This document shows, in pieces, positions 16,815-25,200 of a DNA stretch of 52,738 bases. How positions within the stretch are numbered: position 1 is the stretch's first letter; the number at the start of each line of letters is the position of its first letter. The notes beneath the pieces are model-generated. The model was given only the letters and a program-made list of their open reading frames with translations, was not told the DNA's origin and did no database searches. A program made the translations under genes and the position numbers. This DNA comes from Paludibacteraceae bacterium (GTDB taxonomy: Bacteria; Bacteroidota; Bacteroidia; Bacteroidales; Paludibacteraceae): NCBI GenBank assembly GCA_017444065.1, contig JAFSXJ010000072.1, positions 1 to 52,738 on the forward strand, in the 5' to 3' direction.

Positions 16815-17890
16815 TTTACAGGATTTATATAGTAAAAGTTGGTATCATTCTCCAGCGTGGCGATGATGTCCCGCAGGATGCGTTCGGGGTGCACCACTCC
16901 GCTCTCCCAGAAGTCGTTCGCGCCGGACGGCAGGCAGCGTTTGCGGAAGTTATACAGCCTGCCGGTCTTGTACGCCTTGAACAAGGCGTGCTGGCTGTTC
17001 ATCTCAACCAGTGCTTCGCGCGATGGCACATTGCAGCCCAGCCACACATCCGCATCGGCAAACGTCAGCAGCGCCTGCTCGAACGTCAGCGGGATGGAAC
17101 TCTCGCGCTCATCGTCCGCAAAGGCGTAACTTGCTCCGGCGTCCTTGAACAGCGCACCCATATACGTCCCGCCTGCTGGCACGTACCACGTGCCACGGAA
17201 ATCCAAGCCGGACACTACAGAACATTTAGGGCTTTCATCTTTCGACTGTACGGGGTCCCCACAAGCTTGCGCAGTGGGGTGTCTATGACTTCTGACAAGC
17301 GCGTTGTACGCCCTTTCCACCTCATCAAAGATGCTGTCGGCTTTCGCTAATTCGCCAAAGAACACCGCCACAAACCGTATCCACTCCGCCCGTGCCAGCG
17401 GTGTCGCCTCGCGCCACTCGTTGTTGTACAGCACATTGATTCCCACGCTCTCCATCCGCTCGGCAGACTGGTCGCTGGGAGAGTAGGTCGAGTACAGCAT
17501 CGCTTGCACGCCATTGGCTATTATCCGCTCTACATCCGGCTGCATGGCGTCGCCCAGATGTCGGCAGGTCTCCGGCAACTCGTGGAAACTGACCTCGGGA
17601 TTGCACATGCCCACGAGCTTGTCCATCAGTCCCAACTCCGCCAGCATGCCGATATGTGTTGCCGAACTGGCACCGATGCGCTCCAACGGCTCACCCACCA
17701 TGTACGTAGCCATCACGCTGTCCGCATTCCACGGCGCAAACACCCGCACACGCTTCATGCCCAGGGTATCGTCTATCTGGAACCCTGTGGCGTACTTGTT
17801 CCCCAGACGTGCCTCATGCGCCCGCTGCACCGTGGGACGGCAGCCCACGCATGCCACCAGCAACATTAGCCCTATTATCTTTTTAATCAT
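16811..17890 (-). CDS. BtuF/FhuD-like substrate-binding lipoprotein
   Basis: This 359-aa protein has a lipoprotein signal (LLVACVGC, Cys17) and a periplasmic-binding fold of the cluster that binds cobalamin, haem or siderophores: P-L-E-R-I-G-A-S-S-A-T-H-I-G, V-E-R-I-I-A-N-G-V, and F-R-G-T-W-Y-V-P-A-G-G. It would deliver ligand to a BtuCD-type transporter, but no permease or ATPase gene is in this window. Residues 202-223 come from an inserted palindrome-bearing stretch. The gene overlaps iorB by 8 bp and the peptidase gene by 4 bp. Confidence 0.85.
   Translation of the reverse strand: MIKKIIGLMLLVACVGCRPTVQRAHEARLGNKYATGFQIDDTLGMKRVRVFAPWNADSVMATYMVGEPLERIGASSATHIGMLAELGLMDKLVGMCNPEVSFHELPETCRHLGDAMQPDVERIIANGVQAMLYSTYSPSDQSAERMESVGINVLYNNEWREATPLARAEWIRFVAVFFGELAKADSIFDEVERAYNALVRSHRHPTAQACGDPVQSKDESPKCSVVSGLDFRGTWYVPAGGTYMGALFKDAGASYAFADDERESSIPLTFEQALLTFADADVWLGCNVPSREALVEMNSQHALFKAYKTGRLYNFRKRCLPSGANDFWESGVVHPERILRDIIATLENDTNFYYINPVK
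17225..17290 (-). repeat. Palindrome-bearing in-frame insertion in the btuF-like gene
   Basis: CCCCAC (17258-17263) pairs with GTGGGG (17275-17280), preceded by GGGGTC. The encoded residues (H-P-T-A-Q-A-C-G-D-P-V and beyond) lie between a conserved helix and the F-R-G-T-W-Y-V-P block. The flanking GGGGTCCC is shared with the element in the tRNA-Glu leader at 49501. Confidence 0.55.
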
Positions 17891-18488
17891 CGAATTGTTG
17901 ACAATTTGGGTAATTGTTGACGAAATTCAATCCTGCTTCCATAGCGCGTATATTCGTCTGGACAATCGCCTCCGACTTTCGCGCAAACACTTTCTCCAAA
18001 GCCGCTTTCATGATCTCCGGCTCCACGCCAAGCATCGGTATCGCCGCACCGAGCAGCACCATGTTCGCCGCCTGTACCGGCGCATTCACCTCTTTGACGA
18101 GCGCGTCGGTATCTATCAGCACATGCTTAGGGCACGCCTTGACGGCCTGGTACACCTCTTCTATATCCGGGTAGTTGTCAATGTTTCGGAATGGTACCGA
18201 CGATGTCACCACACACCCGTCCTCTGCCAGCCAGGGCAGGTAACGCAGTGCCTCTAATGGTTCAAGTGACAGGATAAGGTCCGCTTTGCCCTGCGGGATA
18301 AGGTCTGACCATATCGGTTCGGTCGATATGCGCAGATGGCTTTGAACCTCGCCGCCGCGCTGACTCATACCATGCACTTCGGCTTGTTTCAGGTACCAGC
18401 CCTCAGCCAATGCCGCCTGACCGATAACCGTAGCGATAGACAGGATTCCTTGCCCGCCCACGCCTGCTAATATAATGTCCTTTTTCAT
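17883..18488 (-). CDS. iorB: Indolepyruvate ferredoxin oxidoreductase beta subunit
   Basis: This 201-aa protein is the gamma/beta-type subunit of 2-oxoacid:ferredoxin oxidoreductases. It opens with DIILAGVGGQGILSIATVIGQAA, followed by SQRGGEVQSHLRIS, both diagnostic. With IorA it oxidatively decarboxylates aryl pyruvates from aromatic amino acids to aryl-acetyl-CoA and reduces ferredoxin. It overlaps iorA by 4 bp, which supports a stoichiometric complex. Length is normal. Confidence 0.93.
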   Translation of the reverse strand: MKKDIILAGVGGQGILSIATVIGQAALAEGWYLKQAEVHGMSQRGGEVQSHLRISTEPIWSDLIPQGKADLILSLEPLEALRYLPWLAEDGCVVTSSVPFRNIDNYPDIEEVYQAVKACPKHVLIDTDALVKEVNAPVQAANMVLLGAAIPMLGVEPEIMKAALEKVFARKSEAIVQTNIRAMEAGLNFVNNYPNCQQFDD

Positions 18489-20113
18489 TTCCTTGCTTTT
18501 CTTTTAAGTGTTTGAATACATTCACGCCGTGCGATAACCACCGACGTGCCGTGATAGTTCGCTTCCTCGCGGATGACGGCTTTCATCTCCTCCATGTTCT
18601 TCGCCAGCGGTACAACGGTGCGCACATGCTCCTCGGCTACGCCCAGCGCCATACAGATGCGCTCCAGCTTGCCAGTGCCTGCCGAGTCCTGTCCGCCGGT
18701 CATACCCGTCGTCAGGTTGTCGGAGATCAGCACCACCACATCTGCATTGCAGTTCGCGCAGTCCAACAGGCCTGTCATGCCCGAATGGGTAAACGTGCTG
18801 TCGCCAATCACCGCAAACGCCGGATACTGACCGGCATCGGCAGCGCCTTTCGCCATCGTGATTGACGCGCCCATCTCCACACACGAGTGGATAGCATGGA
18901 ACGGCGACAACGCACCCAACGTGTAGCAGCCTATGTCACCGAATATCCGCGCCTCCTTGTACTCGCGAGCCACCTCATTCAGTGCGGTGTACATATCCCT
19001 ATGCCCACATCCCTGACACATCGATGGCGGCCGTCCGGGCAGCACCAACTCCGTCTTTTGTCTTTCTGCGTCAGCGGTTTGTATTCTGTCAGCGAAGCGG
19101 TCTGGCGACAGCTCACCCATCCTCGGCAGATCACCCGTCAGTCGTCCGCTAATCTTCACGTTCGACGGCACCAGTCCGCGCAACAGCTCTTCCACGACCG
19201 GCTGACCTTCCTCGGCAACGAGTATCTCCTCTGCCCCATCCTCAACCATCTTGTTGATCAGTGCCACCGGCAGCGGGTACTGCGTTATCTTCAGAACCGA
19301 TGCACCTTGCGCAACGCCTGCCTCCTGCATGTAGTTGTACGCTATACCGCACGCCACGATCGCCCGTTTGGGGTCTGTGCCCTTGGTATAACTGTTGTTG
19401 CCGCACTCCTCGCTCAGCCTTACGAACTCCGGCTGCTGCGCCAATAGGTCTGCGTAGTTGCGCTTGGCGAATGCCGGCAGCAGAATAAAATGCTGCGTAT
19501 TCGCGGGCAGGTTGCGCTCGTTTTGTGCTTGCGGAGCATCCGCTGTCTCCACCATCGCGCGGCTGTGTGCCATGCGTGTCGTGACACGCATCAGCACAGG
19601 CACGCGCAGTTTCTCCGACAGCTCGAACGCCTGACGTGTCATGTCGTACGCCTCCTGCTGGTTCGACGGCTCGAAGCAGGGTATCAGCGCAAACTTCGCA
19701 TAGAACCGCGAGTCCTGTTCGTTCTGCGAACTGTGCATCGACGGGTCATCCGCCGCCACAACCACCAGTCCGCCGTTCACGCCTGTGATGGCGGAGTTGA
19801 CGAACGCATCGGCACACACGTTCATGCCCACATGCTTCATGCAGACCAGCGCCCTCTTTCCTGCGTATGTCATACCCAGTGCCGCCTCCATGGCGGTCTT
19901 CTCGTTCGTCGCCCACTGGCAGAAGATCGGCTTTGAGTCCGCAGTACTTTTTTCGCCGTTTGCGCTTTCGGCTTTTGCCTTTCGGCTTTCGAGTAACTGG
20001 ATGTACTCCGTGATTTCGGTCGATGGCGTCCCGGGGTACGCATATACGCCGCTCAGTCCGGCATCTATCGCGCCCTGCGCAATCGCCTCGTCACCTAATA
20101 GAATTTGTTTCAT
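18485..20113 (-). CDS. iorA: Indolepyruvate ferredoxin oxidoreductase alpha subunit, ferredoxin domain absent
   Basis: This 542-aa thiamine-diphosphate enzyme has YPGTPSTEI at residues 26-34, NEKTAMEAALG at 70-80, MCQGCGHRD at 365-373, and the ThDP/Mg site G-D-S-T (437-440) and D-N (465-466). The archaeal enzyme ends in an 8-Fe ferredoxin domain; this protein stops at R-K-A-R-K without one, so electrons must leave by a separate carrier. Two in-frame insertions are visible: residues 43-60 (Lys/Ala/Glu-rich) and 338-356 (contains D-R-F-A-D-R-I-Q). The second is encoded by a 21-bp sequence found identically in the dsbD-like gene. iorB follows with a 4-bp overlap. Confidence 0.93.
   Translation of the reverse strand: MKQILLGDEAIAQGAIDAGLSGVYAYPGTPSTEITEYIQLLESRKAKAESANGEKSTADSKPIFCQWATNEKTAMEAALGMTYAGKRALVCMKHVGMNVCADAFVNSAITGVNGGLVVVAADDPSMHSSQNEQDSRFYAKFALIPCFEPSNQQEAYDMTRQAFELSEKLRVPVLMRVTTRMAHSRAMVETADAPQAQNERNLPANTQHFILLPAFAKRNYADLLAQQPEFVRLSEECGNNSYTKGTDPKRAIVACGIAYNYMQEAGVAQGASVLKITQYPLPVALINKMVEDGAEEILVAEEGQPVVEELLRGLVPSNVKISGRLTGDLPRMGELSPDRFADRIQTADAERQKTELVLPGRPPSMCQGCGHRDMYTALNEVAREYKEARIFGDIGCYTLGALSPFHAIHSCVEMGASITMAKGAADAGQYPAFAVIGDSTFTHSGMTGLLDCANCNADVVVLISDNLTTGMTGGQDSAGTGKLERICMALGVAEEHVRTVVPLAKNMEEMKAVIREEANYHGTSVVIARRECIQTLKRKARK
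19084..19104 (-). repeat. 21-bp dispersed repeat copy in iorA
   Basis: The + strand reads TTCTGTCAGCGAAGCGGTCT plus G. The same 21 bases occur at 44379-44399 in the dsbD-like gene. An upstream TCAGCGGTTTGTA extends the similarity. On the coding strand it encodes D-R-F-A-D-R. Confidence 0.85.
19937..19995 (-). repeat. Simple-repeat insertion in iorA
   Basis: The coding strand contains GCCGAAAGGCAAAAGCCGAA and further GCCGAAA-type units. It encodes about 18 Lys/Ala/Glu/Ser-rich residues between two conserved blocks. The insertion is in frame and distinct from the 21-bp repeat in the same gene. Confidence 0.55.
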
Positions 20114-20210
20114 GGTGTTATTATTTTGTTGTTATTCTTTTATTTAATTACTTAATTGCTCATACATATTTCCTCCGCCATCCCGTTCATTGCCACACAT
20201 TCGGCACGCA

Positions 20211-20701
20211 TCACATGCCTCTTGTCAGCATCATATTATCCAACTGCCCTCGCCGCGATAAAGGGCGGATAAAAGGCTGCGCGGTGAATATAGGGAATGC
20301 GCGGTGCAGTATATCATCATTGACTTCGTTTATGGTTCCCGAATTTAATTCGGGGTCAATCGACAAAGTGTATTCACGCCCTAATCTCTTGGCGCCTTGC
20401 CAAAATCCGCGTACAATGGCGCGTATACTAACTGAGCCGGATTGCCTCACATGCAGCAACAAATGCAAGTGGTCTGGCATTAGGCAGAATTGGGGAATGC
20501 GGACTTGGGGATGAATGCTTCCCAATTTATAAATCTCATTAACCAGTTTCTCCCCCAACACTGTCCTTTCCACATATGCCTTTTCAGCATCATTCTCCGG
20601 AATCTCCAGCCTCCCAACAACGGCTCGCGCGACGGCACAATCAGCGTGACGTGGTAAATCCCACGCCCTTCCAGGCTTTTCCCCGTTCCTGCCATTGCCA
20701 T
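20211..20701 (-). pseudogene. Frameshifted Y1 (REP-associated-type) transposase remnant
   Basis: Two frames together give one transposase. The N-terminal part (from 20701) reads GIYHVTLIVPSREPLLG. The second frame reads RLEIPENDAEKAYVERT, then FCLMPDHLHLLLHV, whose H-L-H is the metal-binding HUH motif, then RGFWQGAKRLG and RPLSRRGQLDN. One base appears to be missing in the TTGTTGGG stretch near 20613-20620. The C-terminal third, including the expected catalytic-tyrosine helix, is lost after Q-L-D-N-M-M. It belongs to the IS200-like/RAYT group. No intact copy is in the window. Confidence 0.8.
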
Positions 20702-20752
20702 TGTCCGTTATCGCTCATATCTTTCAACTTCTATTTCTTTCGTCCCTTGCAT

Positions 20753-20767
20753 GGCAATGCCATTGCC
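20753..20767. repeat. Perfect 15-bp palindrome near the transposase remnant
   Basis: GGCAATG C CATTGCC forms 7-bp arms around one base. Other GCCATTGCCATTG strings occur at 20690-20702. It could be a REP-like target of the transposase relic or a simple inverted repeat. The rest of 20702-20834 shows no gene. Confidence 0.5.
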
Positions 20768-20800
20768 CGCTTCATTTTTTTGCCATTATAGTGCCACTAA

Positions 20801-20830
20801 CCATTTCCATCCGTCTTCTTTGTGGTTATT
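20801..20830. repeat. Direct repeat, left copy, flanking the DUF1016 gene
   Basis: CCATTTCCATCCGTCTTCTT followed by TGTGGTTATT. The right copy at 21977-22006 differs at only three of 30 positions. The copies lie on either side of the YhcG-like gene. Confidence 0.7.
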
Positions 20831-20834
20831 TCTA

Positions 20835-21899
20835 TTACTGATTGTGTGATAACAAGAAGTGCTGTTTTTGCTGTTCAATCTCTCTACGCAGTTCTTCTTG
20901 TGTAGGCAGATAGGTAAGATACTTGGCTGCAAACAGTTGCTCATTGTCATTGAGCATGGAATACCGTGCCACATCTTCGTCTGTATCAGCACAAAGCAGA
21001 ATGCCTATAGTTGGATTATCGCCTTCTGTCCGCTTGAGTTCGTCATACATCTTAACATACATATCCATCTGTCCCACATCTTGATAGCGTATTTTGGATG
21101 ATTTAAGATCAATCAGGACAAAGCACTTGAGCAAATAATTGTAGAAAACGAGGTCTATATAATAATCCTCTTTCTCTGTTTGTATATGCTGCTGTCTCGC
21201 TACGAAAGCATAGCCCTTGCCTAATTCGATAAGGAATTTCTGCAAATGATTCAGTATAGCGGTTTCCAACTGGGTTTCCGTATATTCTGCCTTGTTGGCA
21301 AACCCCAGGAACTCTGCCACGACAGGGCTCTTGATAAACTCCAATTTGTCTTGCAACGGCGCAGTAATAGTTTTCATCTCCAGTTCGACGGCTTCTTTGT
21401 TGTGCGAAGCCAACCTGCGGAAATAGTATTGCGAACTAATGTTGCGCTGTAGAGTACGCGAAGACCACGCTTCTGCAAGAGATTCCTTAGCGTACCACTC
21501 TCTTGCAGCTTCGTTATCTACTTGTAGCAAAACCCGGTAGTGCGTCCAAGAGAGTAAGGTGCGGGAATTTCCACGCAGTGAGTGGAAAATGTCAGGAAAC
21601 GTTTTGAAGAACTGATGAAAGGTGTAAAGATTAGACTTGTTGAATCCCTTTCCGTATTGGATGGTTAGTTGCGCAGACAAGTTTTTGATAACTTGTTCAC
21701 CATAGTCCGCTCGGCTTCCTTGCAGGATTTCGTGCTCAATACGCTGACCAAGCAGCCAATTACGTTGTACCAGTACAACATTGACAGCGGTATATGCTAC
21801 AGACTGAGCGACATCAATGATATGACATGAATCATTGAAGATGTTGTCTGTCGCTTTGATACTACTCAAGTTGTCATTTACAAGTTCTAATTCGTCCAT
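20835..21899 (-). CDS. DUF1016 / YhcG-like PD-(D/E)XK nuclease
   Basis: This 354-aa protein has the DUF1016 N-terminal domain (1-170; LLSWTHYRVLLQVDN and AREWYAKESLAEAWSSRTLQ are typical) and a C-terminal PD-(D/E)XK domain. The likely catalytic residues are D249 (EDYYIDLVFYN), D264 and K266 (VLIDLKSSK) and Q277 (GQMDMY). D264 takes the place of the more common glutamate. Such proteins are frequent in mobile and defence islands, but their role is not firmly known. The gene sits between imperfect 30-bp direct repeats and is richer in A/T than the surrounding housekeeping genes. A weak stem, GGTGAC/GTAACC, precedes the start by about 23 nt. Confidence 0.88.
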   Translation of the reverse strand: MDELELVNDNLSSIKATDNIFNDSCHIIDVAQSVAYTAVNVVLVQRNWLLGQRIEHEILQGSRADYGEQVIKNLSAQLTIQYGKGFNKSNLYTFHQFFKTFPDIFHSLRGNSRTLLSWTHYRVLLQVDNEAAREWYAKESLAEAWSSRTLQRNISSQYYFRRLASHNKEAVELEMKTITAPLQDKLEFIKSPVVAEFLGFANKAEYTETQLETAILNHLQKFLIELGKGYAFVARQQHIQTEKEDYYIDLVFYNYLLKCFVLIDLKSSKIRYQDVGQMDMYVKMYDELKRTEGDNPTIGILLCADTDEDVARYSMLNDNEQLFAAKYLTYLPTQEELRREIEQQKQHFLLSHNQ

Positions 21900-21976
21900 A
21901 ATATTTGTTTTTATTTCTACTGGTTACAAGAGTCACCGATTCAAAGGAATATTATATATTGTTTCTTTACCATCGC

Positions 21977-22006
21977 CCATCTCCATCCGTCTTCTTTGCG
22001 GTTGTT
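21977..22006. repeat. Direct repeat, right copy, flanking the DUF1016 gene
   Basis: CCATCTCCATCCGTCTTCTT followed by TGCGGTTGTT; the partner is at 20801-20830. On the - strand both copies read N-N-[HR]-K-E-D-G-W-[KR]-W in one frame, which could mean they are two tails of one ancestral coding end. The gap 21900-22229 holds no intact gene. Confidence 0.7.
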
Positions 22007-22083
22007 ATCATTCGCATGTCGTTCGCATCGTGGACGTCCCTGTAGGGTGCTGCTCTGTTCACGGGCGACTTTCTTCTGCGTCT

Positions 22084-22144
22084 ATGTGTGAATATATGAC
22101 TTCGTGAATTACGTTAACTTTCACATTTTCACAAATTCACACAT
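22084..22144. repeat. 10-bp inverted repeat after the helicase fusion
   Basis: ATGTGTGAAT (22084-22093) and ATTCACACAT (22135-22144) form a perfect inverted repeat around 41 bp, in a region also containing TTTCACATTTTCACAAATTC. Just to the right, on the - strand, an open stretch reads V-N-C-I-A-A-E-L-S-V-R-G-K-T-Y with no start codon, possibly a gene relic. Confidence 0.5.
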
Positions 22145-22229
22145 CTTTGTCGGTTCATGAAACATAGCATAAAGCTCATCAATTGACTTGTACGTTTTTC
22201 CTCTGACAGATAATTCTGCTGCAATGCAG

Positions 22230-25200
22230 TTAACCTATTTGTCTTCTTAGAACAATGTTTGCAAGGCAAACTGCAACTTCATCTGGTTCCTCTCTGGGGC
22301 GCCATGCTAATATAAAACTTGCTTCCGCATCAACCACTGAATAGCCTTTATCTTCCATCTCTTTAATACGCTCACGCATTTTTGTAGATAAACTAGCCAT
22401 CTTATCTCCCTGCTCTGACAACAGATAACCATTATCATATCTCAGGTTGTCACCGCTGCGCAAGCCGAGTACTTGTTCTTTCTTATTTCGGAAATAATCA
22501 AGCCACACATCGTGCATTGAAAGCGAGAGTACAATTGATGGTTGCGAGTCAAGGAGTGATAAATCCTTATATATATACAAGTTGTGTCTTGCACGCGTAA
22601 GGCCAACATATATCGCCCGTTTCTTATCCGCGTCAGATCCATTTATACTACCAAGCAATAGATGAACCGTATCAAACTCACGACCTTTAGCCTTATGAAT
22701 GGTACTAACAAAAACGGTGTTACCATCGGTCGAAATGAAGTCTTCAATGTTGGATTCAAGAGCAAACTCACGCAAGTCACTTCTAAAGAATTTGCAATGG
22801 GTTATCTCAAATTCTTTGAAAAAACAACGTATAGCATTTATCAACTTACTATTTGTATATATCTTTTCCGTACGGGATTTGGCTGTTTCCCACTCCTCTC
22901 GACTGATTGTTCCATCTTCTGTATGAGCAATCTGTTTCAAGAAATAACGGACCTCGGCAAGATTAACGAAACGGAAACCATCAGTAGCCTGTATTAGCCG
23001 GACGTGTTTGCCTTGCTGCGTCAACAAATAGGCGACCTGCAATGCTTGTTCGTTTGTAACTGTAAGAACAGCAGTCTTACCGGATAATATTGCATTTGAG
23101 GCAAAAAGGTTAAAATCAGCAGAATCATCAACACAACCTTTTTGCTGTGAAATAGGATAAATCGGCGTCCGTTTCATTCTATTAGGAATCCAACGCACAT
23201 AACGATTAGCATATTCAACAACAGAACGGTCAGAACGATAGTTGTCCGTCATTTCATAGAATGTGGCATTATAGTCTGTTATGAGAGATGAAAGATATGC
23301 CGAATTGCTGCCTCGGAATGCGTATATATTCTGATCATCATCCCCTACGGCAATAACACGCATATCTTCATTGCGCATCATCAGAGCTTTTACAAGACGG
23401 AAGTCATCTTCTCCCATGTCCTGCGCCTCATCAATAACAAGAACACTTTTAGCTATCTTGCTTTCCTCAACATCGCCATTCTCAATCATATCCGCAGCAC
23501 GGCGCACCACACTATCAGCTTCTTCAAGAGAGCCATGACGCCCAATCAAATCAAAACTATACGAGTGGAATGTTTTAATATCAACAAAATGAGCCGCATT
23601 ACCCACGAGTTCCATGAGCCGCTTCTTAAATTCTGTTGCAGCGGCACGAGAAAACGTGAGCATCAATAATTGTTCGTGCTTAACATCTTCCATCAGTAGC
23701 AGCGATGCCAATTTATGCACAAGTACACGTGTCTTGCCACTTCCTGGCCCAGCTGCCACGACAATGTATTTACTCTGTTTATCGTCTATAATCTGACGTT
23801 GTCGAGCACTCAATGCACCAAATACCTGCTCATATTTGGCTGGAGTTATATTCTTTGTAATTTGTAATCGCCGTTTCCCTTTAAAATACTTATTAATAAA
23901 CTCTTGATAGTCTGTTAAGAAATAGTCGCTTACGAACTGCATAGCTTCGTTGTAATCACGGACCATCATATTGGCAAATTCGCCGACAATATGTATCTGC
24001 TGGATGCGTTGCTGATAAAACTTATCTAATAGCTGGTAATTTTCTTTGCTATAACGACGTGTGCGCTCCACATCTCTATGAAGTTGCATGGCGTTGTATA
24101 TCACCATGAAGCCACCTTCTATTTTGAGTAGTTCCGCCTTACTTAAATATAGTAACGCTTCTTCCATATCACCGAGTGACGCTTTTTCCGTTGCTTTAAA
24201 GGCATCAAACTGCAATGAAGCGTTATATTGCTTTAGCAAATCAACCATAGAAAAGGTAATCATCTTGTCGGTAGCTACAGATGATAGTTTCTTTGCCACA
24301 TAACGGCACAGTTCTGTTCGACGCTCGAAACGCGCAAGAGCAATTTGCGGATCTATTTGTAGGCGTAAACTTGTGCTTTCGGAAGCTGTATGCTCTTCTT
24401 TTCGGATATACCCTTTTACAAGAAGGAAATGCAACAATGTATGAAGTCTTTTAACTGTGCATCGCGGATTACCTGCAGCTTGGGCATCTGCATTTAGTTG
24501 CTTGTAACCATAAATAGTCGTATCTTGTTTTATTTGTTCCAACAGGAAACGTTCCAACCGCAACATATCTTCTAAGCCGCGGGCTATATTGGCTTGATTG
24601 ATATATGCCTGCATGTCTTTTGTGTCAGCCAACAATCCCTCTTGTCGCATAAGATTGATGTTACGCACCACAGTTTCTTTTTTCATACCAAGGATGTCGG
24701 CAAGATAGTCAATACGGCTTTCGGCTTCTTCACCACGTCCTCCTGCTGTAGCACGACTACTAATAAGTGAACGTATAATCCGGGCTGCCTCTTCGCGTGT
24801 TACATCATCGAAAAGCGACGATGCCATGAGCCGCTGACGCGCATCATCCATCGAACGTACTTTTATACCTGTTGCGAAAATGCGAGGAGAGTTGTTGCCC
24901 CGGGTAATAAAGCCTGCCTGCTCAAGCGCAGTAATAGCACCTTTGACACGCGTCTCTATTTCTTTACCATCTTCATCATTCCAGCCAGCCTGACGAGCTA
25001 TTTCTAGCGGCGAACAACTAATTTGTTCCCGTTTGGCTGTGAAATCTTTGATAGCTTTCCAAACTTGTTGTATCTCACTGATGGAGAGTTTCGTTTGGTT
25101 CAACAAAATAAAATGCTTGTCAAGGTCACTATCATCAAATAACACATAACAATCAGCCTGCATATTCGGGTCACGTCCTGCACGCCCAGCTTCTTGTATG

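Noticed and set aside
20155..20235. Short frame reading M-R-A-E-C-V-A-M-N-G-M-A-E-E-I-C-M-S-N after the transposase relic
   Set aside because: Only 19 codons from the ATG, no start context; it could be a gene tail but cannot be supported as a gene.
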